NCBI RefSeq assembly: GCF_000152725.1
Contig: NZ_CH724131.1
Coordinates: 1,572,952-1,636,951 of the forward strand
Reading direction: 5' to 3'
Length of the DNA: 64,000 nt
DNA from: Pseudooceanicola batsensis HTCC2597
GTDB taxonomy: Bacteria > Pseudomonadota > Alphaproteobacteria > Rhodobacterales > Rhodobacteraceae
Below the pieces are notes generated by a model. That model ran no database searches. It was not told where the DNA came from and was given only the letters and a program-made list of their open reading frames with translations. A program made the translations under genes and the position numbers. Below, one piece after another: positions 25,166 to 33,675 of the stretch; position 1 is the first letter of the stretch; the number at the start of each line of letters is the position of its first letter.

Positions 25166-25884
25166 GCAGGCGCCCGTCCGCGGAAAAGCACCGGCAGCAG
25201 CGACAGGGCGGCCAGGCCGAGCAGCGGCAGCAGGATATGCGGCTCGAATATCAGACCGAGATCCGGCTGGCCCCCGGCCTCGAGCACCCGCCCCAGCCCC
25301 GACCCGACCGCGGTGTAGACCAGCGCGCCGGGCGCGATGCCGAGAAACGTCGAGACGGCGAACCGGCGCAGCGGAACATTCAGAAGCGCCGGCAGCAGGT
25401 TCGCGGCGAAGAAGGGAATGATCGGAACAAGGCGGATGAAGAACAGCATCGGCCACTGGTTGCGGTCGAGCCCCTGTTTCACCCGTCCGATCCGGCCGCC
25501 GGCCCCGTCCAGCCGTCGCGCCAGAGACCGCCCCAGCCCGAACCGGACGGCGAGAAAGATCACCACCGCCCCGAGCGTCGCCCCCACCACGTTCAGGAGC
25601 GTTCCGGGCCAGACGGCGAAGAGAAAGCCCCCGGTGAGCGTGGCGACGGTCGCTCCCGGCAGCGACAGCGCGACGATCACGCCATAGACGCCGACGAAGA
25701 CGAGCGCGCTCAGCAGATAGTTCTCGTTTCGGAACGCGATCAGCCGATCCTGCCCCTCGCGCAGGGACGAAAGGGTCAGACGGTCGCCAAAGAGCCAATA
25801 GGCCAGCGCGGCCAGCACGATCAGCAGCCCGATCGGCCAGAGTCGCACCATGGCGTGACGGGATGTGGCGGGTTTGGGCGTCAT
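25162..25884 (-). CDS. TVP38/TMEM64 family membrane protein
   Basis: A 240-residue integral membrane protein of the VTT/DedA-related family. The conserved block is seen as LPGATVATLTGGFLF with GTLLNVVGATLGA, followed by FFIRLVPIIPFFAANLLPALLNVPL and the FLGIAPGALVYTAVG segment. Members elsewhere act in lipid scrambling or membrane homeostasis; in bacteria the role is poorly defined. The stop overlaps the flavoenzyme ATG, so the two are cotranslated. A perfect 14-bp palindrome (25892-25905) overlaps the region just before its ribosome site. Confidence 0.9.
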   Translation of the reverse strand: MTPKPATSRHAMVRLWPIGLLIVLAALAYWLFGDRLTLSSLREGQDRLIAFRNENYLLSALVFVGVYGVIVALSLPGATVATLTGGFLFAVWPGTLLNVVGATLGAVVIFLAVRFGLGRSLARRLDGAGGRIGRVKQGLDRNQWPMLFFIRLVPIIPFFAANLLPALLNVPLRRFAVSTFLGIAPGALVYTAVGSGLGRVLEAGGQPDLGLIFEPHILLPLLGLAALSLLPVLFRGRAPA

Positions 25885-26022
25885 GTGGGCTCCGATCCGG
25901 ATCGGTGAACAATGACCGCCTCGCCCCGCCGTGAAAAGCCCCCCTCACGCCGCAGTGATCCGATCGATTCACGCCCTGCCCTTCACCACGCGGCAAATCG
26001 CGTCGCGGCGGGTTTTGCCGGT

Positions 26023-26051
26023 TTGACATATCACCGGCCCCCGCCTATAGA
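26023..26051 (+). promoter_or_regulatory. Strong sigma70-type promoter of rpmH
   Basis: TTGACA, 17 bases, TATAGA. The -35 is a perfect consensus, the spacing is ideal and the -10 has five of six consensus bases. It leaves a leader of roughly 125 nt before the rpmH ATG at 26183, as expected for a highly expressed ribosomal gene. Confidence 0.75.
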
Positions 26052-26182
26052 CCGGGCTTCGAACACCAGCGGGCGGGCAGACGATTCACCGCATCCCGCC
26101 TACGTGCCCGCAACAGACACACCGACGCGCCCCGATTGGTGCGCAATTCGCCGAAACGGCGCAAGCAGACGGAGACGGAGCG

Positions 26183-26317
26183 ATGAAACGCACCTACCAA
26201 CCCTCGAACCTCGTGCGCAAACGGCGTCACGGTTTCCGCGCCCGCATGGCGACCAAGGCCGGCCGCAAGATTCTCAACGCCCGCCGCGCCCGCGGCCGCA
26301 AGTCGCTGAGCGCATAA
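26183..26317 (+). CDS. rpmH: 50S ribosomal protein L34
   Basis: A 44-residue, very basic protein beginning [19 protein letters not shown], the hallmark of L34, and ending GRKSLSA. It binds 23S rRNA domain III near the exit-tunnel side. It heads the rpmH-rnpA-yidD cluster. A terminator-like hairpin follows before rnpA and probably sets the high L34 to RnpA ratio. Confidence 0.97.
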
Positions 26318-26365
26318 ACCGTTCCCCGCGTCCCGGCGCGGGATCGAATGGCCGAACGGGATGCA

Positions 26366-26394
26366 ACCGCCGGGGCAATGGCCCGGGCGGTTTT
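26366..26394 (+). terminator. Attenuator-like terminator between rpmH and rnpA
   Basis: Stem ACCGCC/GGCGGT with an inner GGGC/GCCC stem, one G-G mismatch and an AATG loop, followed by TTTTCGCTT. It lies 48 bases after the rpmH stop and ends 19 bases before rnpA. Partial termination here would lower rnpA expression relative to rpmH. Confidence 0.65.
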
Positions 26395-26412
26395 CGCTTG
26401 TCCGGGGCGCAG

Positions 26413-26751
26413 ATGACCGAATCCCTCCAGACCATGCGCAGACGCGCCGACTTTCTCGCCTGTGCCCGCGCGCGGCGGCAGGGCACGAAGGGCATGCTCG
26501 TCCAGGGGCGCGACCGAGGCGAGGATGCGGGCATCCGCGTCGGCTTCACCTGTTCCAAGAAGGTGGGCAACGCCGTGGCCCGCAACCGCGCCAAGCGGCG
26601 GCTGCGCGAAGTGGCCCGCCTCCTGCTGCCCGACCACGGCCGTCCCGGCTGGGACTATGTCCTGATCGGCAACCGCGATGCGACGGCGGACCGCCCGTTC
26701 GAGGACCTCAAGGCCGATTTCCTGCACGCCCTGCGGAAGCTGCACCGATGA
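26413..26751 (+). CDS. rnpA: Ribonuclease P protein component
   Basis: A 112-residue protein subunit of RNase P, which assists the catalytic RNA in maturing tRNA 5' ends. The N-terminus [14 protein letters not shown], the central [17 protein letters not shown] and the RNR-type motif NRAKRRLRE are diagnostic. The start at 26413 was chosen as the Met nearest the conserved core. The stop overlaps the yidD ATG by 4 bp. Confidence 0.95.
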   Translation: MTESLQTMRRRADFLACARARRQGTKGMLVQGRDRGEDAGIRVGFTCSKKVGNAVARNRAKRRLREVARLLLPDHGRPGWDYVLIGNRDATADRPFEDLKADFLHALRKLHR

Positions 26752-26990
26752 GTCCCCTCGCCCGTCTCGTCGCCCTGCCCGTCCGCGCCTACCGGCTGAT
26801 TCTCTCTCCCTGGGTCGGCCACGGCTGCCGCTTTCAGCCGACCTGTTCGGCCTATGCGCTCGAAGCCCTCGAGAAACACGGCGGGGTCCGCGGCAGCTGG
26901 CTCGCCCTGCGGCGGATCGCGCGCTGCCATCCCTTCGGCCAGAGCGGGTACGATCCCGTCCCGGAACCGCGCCGCAGAGGCCGCACCTGA
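26748..26990 (+). CDS. yidD: Membrane protein insertion efficiency factor
   Basis: An 80-residue YidD. The motif [21 protein letters not shown] followed by [12 protein letters not shown] and RIARCHPF is characteristic, with three conserved cysteines. YidD assists YidC-dependent membrane protein insertion. It overlaps rnpA (ATGA). yidC lies in the same orientation 2.7 kb downstream, here separated by ttcA and an EAL-domain gene. Confidence 0.95.
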   Translation: MSPLARLVALPVRAYRLILSPWVGHGCRFQPTCSAYALEALEKHGGVRGSWLALRRIARCHPFGQSGYDPVPEPRRRGRT

Positions 26991-27046
26991 CCTCCCGCCG
27001 CCGATTTCCCCTTCCAAGCGCCGCATCGCCCGTGCGATATGCCCTC

Positions 27047-27940
27047 ATGCTAGACGACAGCGACGACATCCACCCGCTCTTTCACGGCGCCCCGAAGAGC
27101 ACCGAGTTCAAGAAGCTGCGCAAGCGCATCGTCCAGAACGTGCGCGAGGCGGTGGACCGGTACGGCATGGTCGAACCCGGCGCGCGCTGGCTGGTCTGCC
27201 TCTCGGGCGGCAAGGACAGCTATACCCTGCTGGCGATCCTTTACGAGCTGAAATGGCGCGGCCTGCTGCCGGTCGAGCTTCTGGCCTGCAACCTCGATCA
27301 GGGGCAGCCCGGATTTCCGGCGACCGTCCTGCCGGAGTTCCTCGAAAGGATGGGTGTTCCGCACCGGATCGAGTTCCAGGACACCTATTCCGTCGTCGTC
27401 GACAAGGTGCCGCAGGGCCGGACCTATTGCGCGCTCTGCTCGCGGCTGCGGCGCGGCAACCTCTATCGCATCGCCCGGGAAGAGGGCTGTTCGGCCGTGG
27501 TGCTGGGCCATCACCGCGACGACATCCTCGAGACCTTCTTCATGAACCTGTTCCACGGCGGGCGTCTCGCCACGATGCCGCCGAAGCTGGTCAACGAGGA
27601 GGGCGACCTCTTCGTCTACCGCCCCCTCGCCCATGTCGCCGAGGCGGATTGCGAAAGATTCGCGCGGGCCATGAACTATCCCATCATCCCCTGCGATCTC
27701 TGCGGGTCCCAGGACGGCCTGCAGCGCCAGCAGGTCAAGCAGATCCTCGACGGTTGGGAACGCAACGCGCCCGGCCGCCGCCAGGTCATGTTCCGGGCCC
27801 TGATGAACATCCGTCCTTCGCATATGCTGGACCCGAAGCTTTTCGATTTCGCCGGCCTCATGCGCTCGGCGGACGAAGACGCCGTCCCGGCCTCCGATCC
27901 GGCCTCCGATCCGGCCGACGAGATCCCGCGCCTTCGTTAA
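27047..27940 (+). CDS. ttcA: tRNA 2-thiocytidine(32) synthetase
   Basis: A 297-residue enzyme that thiolates cytidine 32 of certain tRNAs. The PP-loop is SGGKDS (53-58). The cysteines that bind the 4Fe-4S cluster are C128 and C131 (CALC) and C216, with a further C219 (CDLC). [16 protein letters not shown] is conserved in the family. The C-terminal tail contains a short repeated ASDP segment. The ATG at 27047 was chosen; a GTG a few codons earlier is possible. Confidence 0.94.
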   Translation: MLDDSDDIHPLFHGAPKSTEFKKLRKRIVQNVREAVDRYGMVEPGARWLVCLSGGKDSYTLLAILYELKWRGLLPVELLACNLDQGQPGFPATVLPEFLERMGVPHRIEFQDTYSVVVDKVPQGRTYCALCSRLRRGNLYRIAREEGCSAVVLGHHRDDILETFFMNLFHGGRLATMPPKLVNEEGDLFVYRPLAHVAEADCERFARAMNYPIIPCDLCGSQDGLQRQQVKQILDGWERNAPGRRQVMFRALMNIRPSHMLDPKLFDFAGLMRSADEDAVPASDPASDPADEIPRLR

Positions 27941-27983
27941 ACTCGTATTGAGCTTCTCGTCCTAGTCTCCTCCCATCCGCCAG

Positions 27984-29543
27984 ATGGGAGGGCCGATGCC
28001 AAGGCTGCCGCGACACCACTTTCCGACCATGCGCCTGCGCCTGCGCCGCATGCTGATCGGTCCCCAGACCCTCGCTTTCCTGCCCGCGATCGCCCTCGGA
28101 GCCTTCTGGCTGGGGGGTGAGGAATGGCTGATCGCAACCGCCCTGGGACTGCCGCTGGCATTCGGCCTCCTCGGGGGGTTCTCGACGCTGGGCGCGCAGG
28201 CCCTGCGCCCCTGCGACGGCGTCACGGGCCTGCCGTTGCGCGGCAGCCTCGAGACCGCCGCCCGCACGACGATGTCCGGCACCCTCTCCGACCGGAGCGC
28301 CACCGCCTGCTTCATGATCGCCATCGACGATTTCGACGTCACGACGGAACGGTACGGCCGCACCGCCGCCGATCACATCCTGCAGAAATCCGCCGATCGC
28401 ATCCGATCGGTCCTGCGCGACCAGGATGTCACCTGCCGGATCGGCAGCGCCAGTTTCGGTATCGCCCTCGCCCCGGTGATGCGATTGGATATCGAAAGCG
28501 CGATCCATATGGCCAGCCGGCTCCAGGCCGCGCTCGAGGAACCCGTCGTCCTCGACAACACCGTGATCTACATCTCGGTCTCGGTCGGCTTCTGCCTGGG
28601 CAGCCGCGCCCCCGACCCCTCGGGCGAGGGGCTGATCGCCGCCGCCGCCACCGCCCTGGCCGAGGCGAGCCGGAACGCCCCCTCGGCGATCCGCTCCTAT
28701 TCCGACGAGTTGCGGCGCACCGAACGGTCGCGGCACATCTTCGCCGACGAAGCCGCCGCCGCGCTCGAAAACGGCGAGATACACCCCCATTTCCAGCCGC
28801 AGGTCTCCACCGACACCGGTCGAATCACGGGCTTCGAAGCCCTCGCCCGCTGGAACCATCCCGAACGCGGCCCGATCGCGCCGATGGATTTCCTGCCGGT
28901 TCTCGAAAGCGCCGGCAAACTCGCCCGCCTGGGAGAGGTCATGCTGTCGCGATCCCTGACCGCCCTGCGCGCCTGGGACGACGCCGGGCTGGACGTGCCG
29001 GGGGTCGCGGTGAACTTTTCGCCCGACGAGCTCCGCAACCCCAAGCTGATCGACTATGTCCAGTGGGAGCTCGACCGCTTCGACCTCGCGCCCGGGCGTC
29101 TTTCGGTCGAAGTGCTGGAAACCGTCATCGCCGCTTCGCCCGAGGATGTGGTCGCGCGCAATGTCAACGGGCTCGCCCGCCTCGGCTGCCGGATCGACCT
29201 CGACGATTTCGGAACCGGCCACGCCTCCATCGCCTCGATCCGGCGGTTCGCGGTACAGCGGATCAAGATCGACCGCAGCTTCGTCATGAAGGTCGACCGG
29301 GACGCGGAACAGCAGCGCATGGTGGCGGCGATCCTGACCATGGCGGAACGCCTCGGCCTCGACACGCTGGCCGAGGGCGTCGAGACCCCGGGCGAGCACG
29401 CCATGCTCGCCCAGTTGGGCTGCGGCCATGTCCAGGGGTTCGGCCTGGGCCGTCCGATGCCCTTCGAGGCCACGGCGGACTGGATACGCGCCCAGGCCGC
29501 CACGGTCGAGGACCCGCCGCGCATCACCGGCGGGAACGGCTGA
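27984..29543 (+). CDS. Membrane-anchored EAL phosphodiesterase with degenerate GGDEF domain
   Basis: A 519-residue c-di-GMP protein. Two hydrophobic helices at about 28-65 anchor it. The GGDEF domain (about 75-225) has RIGSASFGIAL where RxGGDEFxx should be, so diguanylate cyclase activity is unlikely. The EAL domain (about 245-505) keeps FEALARWNHP, the Asn of VNFSP, a Glu in EVLET, LDDFGTGHAS, the Lys of RIKIDRSF and AEGVET, so it should hydrolyse c-di-GMP. The degenerate domain may sense GTP or serve in dimerisation. It sits between ttcA and yidC, in an otherwise housekeeping cluster. Confidence 0.92.
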   Translation: MGGPMPRLPRHHFPTMRLRLRRMLIGPQTLAFLPAIALGAFWLGGEEWLIATALGLPLAFGLLGGFSTLGAQALRPCDGVTGLPLRGSLETAARTTMSGTLSDRSATACFMIAIDDFDVTTERYGRTAADHILQKSADRIRSVLRDQDVTCRIGSASFGIALAPVMRLDIESAIHMASRLQAALEEPVVLDNTVIYISVSVGFCLGSRAPDPSGEGLIAAAATALAEASRNAPSAIRSYSDELRRTERSRHIFADEAAAALENGEIHPHFQPQVSTDTGRITGFEALARWNHPERGPIAPMDFLPVLESAGKLARLGEVMLSRSLTALRAWDDAGLDVPGVAVNFSPDELRNPKLIDYVQWELDRFDLAPGRLSVEVLETVIAASPEDVVARNVNGLARLGCRIDLDDFGTGHASIASIRRFAVQRIKIDRSFVMKVDRDAEQQRMVAAILTMAERLGLDTLAEGVETPGEHAMLAQLGCGHVQGFGLGRPMPFEATADWIRAQAATVEDPPRITGGNG

Positions 29544-29708
29544 CCGCCCGGCCGCGCCGCACCCGGGCCGCCGGGCACGACACCCACCATCCGCGACCCC
29601 GCCGGCCGCACGGGCTGCGTCGCCGCGTTTCCCGGATTCCTCCTTGACCTTTGACTCCTTCCTCTGTTGAACCCACCTACCTTTCACATTGGAACGGAAT
29701 GGCGCTCG

Positions 29709-31535
29709 ATGGACGACCAGAACAAGAACCTCATTCTCGCAACGGTGCTCAGCTTCATTGTCATCGTCGTCTGGTTCCTGCTCTTCCCGCCGCCGGAACG
29801 GGTCGACGATCCCAATGCCCCGGCCACCGGCGAAACGGCGCAGTCCCAGGCCGACGGCACCGCCCCCATGACCCCGGGCGCCGACACGCGCGAGGGGGCG
29901 AGCGTCCCGTCCGATGCCGCCCCCGCCTCGGCCGACACCGAAGAGGCGCCGCGTCTCGGCATCGACACCCCCCGCCTCGCGGGGTCGATCAACCTGCGCG
30001 GCGGCCGCATCGACGACCTCAAGCTCAAGGATTACCTCACCAGCCTCGACGCCGACGCCACCCGCGTCACCGTCCTGCGCCCCGAAGACCAGCGCGACCC
30101 GTTCTACGCCCTCTACGGCTGGATCCCCGTCTCCGGCGCGGATGCCGGCGCCATGCCGGCCGAAGACACCGTGTGGTCCGTCGAGGGCACCCCGACCCTG
30201 ACCCCCGAGACCCCGGTCACCATGACCTGGGAGAACGACGCCGGCCTGATCTTCCGCCGCACGGTCGGCATCGACACCGACTACATGTTCACCGTGCGTC
30301 AGACGGTCGAGAACACGGGCGAAAATCCCGTCGCTCTGCGCCCCTACAGCGTGCTGCGGCGCCACGGCATCCCTTCGGACCTCAAGAAGTTCTTCGTCCT
30401 GCACGAAGGCCTGATCCGCATGTCCGACGGCGAGCTGCAGGAAGAGAGCTATGGCAACCTCGAGGATTTCGACGTTGACGGGCGCGAAGGCGTCCCGGCC
30501 GAGCGCATCGAGGTGCAGGAGAGCGGCTGGACAGGCTTTACCGATCACTACTGGATGTCGACGATCATCCCCGACACGGCCTTCCGATCCACGGCAAAAT
30601 ACTTCCCCGGCCGGTCGATCTTCCAGACCGACGCCGTCCTGCCCGCGGTCGAGATCGCGCCCGGCGCCTCGGCCTCTGTCGACACCCGCCTCTTTGCCGG
30701 TGCCAAGGAATGGGAAACCATCAAGGAGTACCAGAACGACCACGGCGTCACCCGCTTTCTCGACGCCATCGACTGGGGCTGGTTCTTCTTCCTGACCAAG
30801 CCGATCTTCGCGGTGCTGCATTGGCTCAACAGCCATATCGGCAACATGGGCTGGTCGATCATCGCGCTGACCGTCCTGCTCAAGATGGTGCTCTTCCCGC
30901 TGGCGTACAAATCCTACGCCTCCATGGCCAAGATGCGCGAACTCCAGCCCGAGATGGAGAAGATCAAGGAACGCGCCGGCGACGACCGCCAGAAGCTGCA
31001 GAAAGAGATGATGGAGCTCTACAAGAAGGAAAAGGTGAACCCCGCCTCGGGCTGTCTGCCGATCCTTCTGCAGATCCCTATCTTCTTCTCGCTCTACAAG
31101 GTGATCTTCGTCACGCTGGAACTGCGCCACGCACCCTGGATCGGCTGGATCCACGACCTCTCGGCGCCGGACCCCTCTTCGATCCTCAACCTCTTCGGCC
31201 TGCTGCCGATCGCGACGCCCGACCCGGACAGCTTCCTCGCCATCATCAGCCTCGGCGTGCTGCCGATCCTGCTCGGCGTCTCGATGTGGCTTCAGCAGAA
31301 GCTGAACCCGGCACCGACGGATCCGACCCAGCAGATGATCTTTGCCTGGATGCCCTGGGTCTTCATGTTCATGCTGGGCACCTTCGCCAGCGGCCTCGTG
31401 CTCTACTGGATCACCAACAACGTGATCACCTTCATGCAGCAATACGCGATCATGCGCTCGCACGGGTTCAAGCCCGATGTCTTCGGCAACATCCGAAAAA
31501 GCCTGACCCGCAAGAAGAAGGCCGAGGGCAAATAG
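29709..31535 (+). CDS. yidC: Membrane protein insertase YidC
   Basis: A 608-residue Gram-negative type YidC that inserts membrane proteins alone or with SecYEG. The first membrane helix (about 6-22) begins MDDQNKNLILATVLSFIV, and this typical N-terminus decides the start at 29709. A large periplasmic beta-domain of about 330 residues precedes the conserved five-helix core (FFLTKPIFAVLHWL, MVLFPLAYKSYASMAKM, PASGCLPILLQIPIF). The C-terminal tail is basic. The MOSC gene begins at the base after its stop. Confidence 0.97.
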   Translation: MDDQNKNLILATVLSFIVIVVWFLLFPPPERVDDPNAPATGETAQSQADGTAPMTPGADTREGASVPSDAAPASADTEEAPRLGIDTPRLAGSINLRGGRIDDLKLKDYLTSLDADATRVTVLRPEDQRDPFYALYGWIPVSGADAGAMPAEDTVWSVEGTPTLTPETPVTMTWENDAGLIFRRTVGIDTDYMFTVRQTVENTGENPVALRPYSVLRRHGIPSDLKKFFVLHEGLIRMSDGELQEESYGNLEDFDVDGREGVPAERIEVQESGWTGFTDHYWMSTIIPDTAFRSTAKYFPGRSIFQTDAVLPAVEIAPGASASVDTRLFAGAKEWETIKEYQNDHGVTRFLDAIDWGWFFFLTKPIFAVLHWLNSHIGNMGWSIIALTVLLKMVLFPLAYKSYASMAKMRELQPEMEKIKERAGDDRQKLQKEMMELYKKEKVNPASGCLPILLQIPIFFSLYKVIFVTLELRHAPWIGWIHDLSAPDPSSILNLFGLLPIATPDPDSFLAIISLGVLPILLGVSMWLQQKLNPAPTDPTQQMIFAWMPWVFMFMLGTFASGLVLYWITNNVITFMQQYAIMRSHGFKPDVFGNIRKSLTRKKKAEGK

Positions 31536-32270
31536 ATGCCCCGGCTGGCCCGGATATTCCGGCACCCCATCAAGGGGATCGGGTCGGAGCCGCTGGAGTC
31601 GGCGGAACTGACGCCCGCCGGTGCCCTGACCGGCGACCGGGCCTGGGCGCTGCTGAACGCCGATGCCCCGCAAACCGACGACTGGCAGCCGCGGCGCAAC
31701 TTCCTCGTCGTCGCACGCGGTCCCGCTCTCGCGGCGGTGACGGCGACCAGCGTCGGACAGAAGATCCGGCTGACGCATCCCGATCGCCCGCCGCTCGACT
31801 TCGATCCGGCCGCTGAGGCAGATGCGTTGCGGGAGTGGGTCGCCCCCCTCTGGCCTGCCGGTTACCCCGCCCCGGCCCGGCTTGTCCGCGCGCCGGGCCA
31901 CGGCATGACCGACATGCCCGACGCCTATGTCTCGATCGGCAGTCTGGCTTCGCTCCGCGCCTTCGAGGCGGCGGCCGGGCAGCAGCTCGACCTGCGACGG
32001 TTCCGGATAAACCTCTGGCTCGAAGACCTCGACCCGTGGGAAGAGACCGGCTGGATCGGTCGCCAGATCATGATCGGTACGACCCGGCTGGACGTCAGCG
32101 AACCGATCGGACGCTGCCGTGCGCCCGAGGCCAGCCCCGAGACGGGGCAGCGCGACGTGAACACCAACCGGATCCTGACGGATATCGGCAAGAAGACCGA
32201 CTTCGGCGTCTATGCCCGGGTGGTGTACGGCGGCACCGTCGCCACCGGCGATACCGCGGCGCTGCTATGA
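31536..32270 (+). CDS. MOSC domain-containing protein
   Basis: A 244-residue protein with an N-terminal beta-barrel segment (RIFRHPIKGIGSEPLES, then LTGDRAWALLN) and a MOSC core (RRFRINLWLEDLDPWEETGWIG, then CRAPEASPETGQRD). MOSC domains bind molybdenum cofactor or move sulfur, as in the mARC-type N-hydroxylated-base reductases. The conserved cysteine of the Moco-binding type may be the one in GRCRAPEA. It starts directly after yidC and overlaps engB by 4 bp. moaD and moaE lie about 17 kb away, but no link is implied. Confidence 0.9.
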   Translation: MPRLARIFRHPIKGIGSEPLESAELTPAGALTGDRAWALLNADAPQTDDWQPRRNFLVVARGPALAAVTATSVGQKIRLTHPDRPPLDFDPAAEADALREWVAPLWPAGYPAPARLVRAPGHGMTDMPDAYVSIGSLASLRAFEAAAGQQLDLRRFRINLWLEDLDPWEETGWIGRQIMIGTTRLDVSEPIGRCRAPEASPETGQRDVNTNRILTDIGKKTDFGVYARVVYGGTVATGDTAALL

Positions 32271-32917
32271 CACTCGCCTTTCCCATCGCGGAGGAACCCG
32301 ACCGCCAGACCGCCGAGGCGGGGCGCAAGCTCTTTGCCGGCGAGACCGAGTTCGTCAAGGGCGTCGTGGCCATGGACGGCCTGCCCCCCGCCGACCGGAT
32401 GGAGGTCTGTTTCGCGGGCCGTTCGAATGTCGGCAAATCCAGCCTGATCAATGCCCTGACCGGCACGCGCAACCTTGCCCGCGCGTCGAACACGCCCGGT
32501 CGCACGCAGGAGATCAACTATTTCACGCTGGGCGATAGGGGCTATCTCGTCGACCTTCCGGGCTACGGCTACGCGAATGCGCCGCTGCCGGTGGTCGAGA
32601 AATGGCAGCGGCTGCTCCGGCAGTACCTGAGCGGCCGTCAGACGCTGCGCCGTGCCTTCGTGCTGATCGACGCGCGGCACGGCGTGAAAAAGGTGGACGA
32701 AGAGATCATGTCCCTGCTGGACAGCGCCGCCGTCACCTTCGAGGTCGTGCTGACCAAGATCGACAAGGTGCGCCGGTCGGACCTGGACAGGGCGCTGGAC
32801 GTCACGCGCAGCGCGCTGTCGAAGCATCCCGCCGCCTATCCGGAGCTGGTTCTCACCTCATCCGAAAAAGGCGACGGGATCGCGACCCTGCGCAGCATCA
32901 TCGCAGGGATCGAGTAG
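32267..32917 (+). CDS. engB: Ribosome biogenesis GTP-binding protein EngB (YihA/YsxC)
   Basis: A 216-residue GTPase needed for large-subunit assembly. G1 is GRSNVGKSS, the G2 Thr is in SNTPGRTQ, G3 is DLPGYGYA, G4 is TKID and G5 is TSSEKGDG. The N-terminal extension of about 50 residues is common in the family. The ATG at 32267 overlaps the MOSC stop. It converges on the outer-membrane barrel gene with a single base between the two stop codons. Confidence 0.95.
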   Translation: MTLAFPIAEEPDRQTAEAGRKLFAGETEFVKGVVAMDGLPPADRMEVCFAGRSNVGKSSLINALTGTRNLARASNTPGRTQEINYFTLGDRGYLVDLPGYGYANAPLPVVEKWQRLLRQYLSGRQTLRRAFVLIDARHGVKKVDEEIMSLLDSAAVTFEVVLTKIDKVRRSDLDRALDVTRSALSKHPAAYPELVLTSSEKGDGIATLRSIIAGIE

Positions 32918-32918
32918 T

Positions 32919-33503
32919 TTAGAAGCGATAGCTGATGCGCGCTTCGATCGTGTTGCCGGTCAGCGTGTTGCCGGTGTTGGCGAAATCGGAAAACTCGTTG
33001 TAGAGATACTCCGCCCCGACCGCGACGCCGTTGTCGAACTGATAGTCCATGCCGACGCCGGCGACATAACCGTCACCGTCACCCGCGCTGCTGTCGGCCC
33101 AGGCATAGCCCGCGGTGCCATAGAGCAGGACCGGCCCGGCGTCATAGCCCAGCTTGCCCTTCAGGCGGGCCATGCCGTTCAGGGCGGTGCCGCCAACCGT
33201 CACGTCATTGCCGATGTACTGCAGCTCGCCGCCCGCGACGTAGTTGCCGAAATCGTAATCATACCCGAGGAACGCGCCTTCGTTGCGCCCCTCGCCCGAT
33301 GCCCCGCCGAGATCCCACGAGCCGAAGCCGAGGGACGCACCGTAATAGGGTCCGCTCCAGTCGGTGCCCGCGACCACCGGCGTCACCGGCTGCGCCACCA
33401 CCGGCTCGGGCTGGGCCTGGGTCGGCGATCCGGCATAGGCGGCACTGGCGCCGGCGGTCACCACGACGGCGGATCCGATGATGAAAGTCTTGATGCGAGA
33501 CAT
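32919..33503 (-). CDS. Outer-membrane beta-barrel protein
   Basis: A 194-residue protein with a signal peptide (residues 1-24, ending SAAYAG), a proline-rich linker and an eight-stranded-barrel pattern: GPYYGASLGFGSWD, FLGYDYDFGNYVAGGELQY, YAWADS, VAGVGMDYQFDNGVAVGAEYLY. The terminal RISYRF ends in phenylalanine, the usual outer-membrane assembly signal. It resembles the Omp25/Omp31-like porin family of alphaproteobacteria. It is divergent from argB. The role is probably structural. Confidence 0.9.
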   Translation of the reverse strand: MSRIKTFIIGSAVVVTAGASAAYAGSPTQAQPEPVVAQPVTPVVAGTDWSGPYYGASLGFGSWDLGGASGEGRNEGAFLGYDYDFGNYVAGGELQYIGNDVTVGGTALNGMARLKGKLGYDAGPVLLYGTAGYAWADSSAGDGDGYVAGVGMDYQFDNGVAVGAEYLYNEFSDFANTGNTLTGNTIEARISYRF

Positions 33504-33560
33504 ACTGCTTCTCCTTGTTGTTCGCGTCAGCGCCTTCGCGCTCGTCCGGTCTCAACGCCC

Positions 33561-33588
33561 GAGATAGGATCGGGGTCCGCCCGTGCAA
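33561..33588 (-). promoter_or_regulatory. Promoter candidate for the outer-membrane barrel gene
   Basis: On the minus strand: TTGCAC, 16 bases, TATCTC, about 57 bases before the ATG at 33503. The spacing is one base short of ideal. Confidence 0.4.
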
Positions 33589-33620
33589 GACTGCGTGGCG
33601 GGATCGTGCCGATTGCGCCC

Positions 33621-33649
33621 TTGGCACAGGCGGGAACTGGCCGTATCAA
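33621..33649 (+). promoter_or_regulatory. Promoter candidate for argB
   Basis: TTGGCA, 17 bases, TATCAA, ending 26 bases before the chosen argB ATG at 33676. It lies back to back with the barrel-gene promoter candidate. Confidence 0.55.
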
Positions 33650-33675
33650 CATCGGCGACCCAGAAAGAGCCGAAG

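Noticed and set aside
26183..31535. rpmH-rnpA-yidD-yidC as an origin-proximal marker
   Set aside because: In many bacteria this block is next to dnaA and oriC, but dnaA is absent here and alphaproteobacteria often place the origin elsewhere.
27858..31901. A 1347-codon open frame on the minus strand
   Set aside because: It lies antisense to ttcA's end, the EAL gene, yidC and the MOSC gene. In GC-rich DNA the complementary frame of real genes stays open; the translation is Arg/Gly/Gln-rich without domains.
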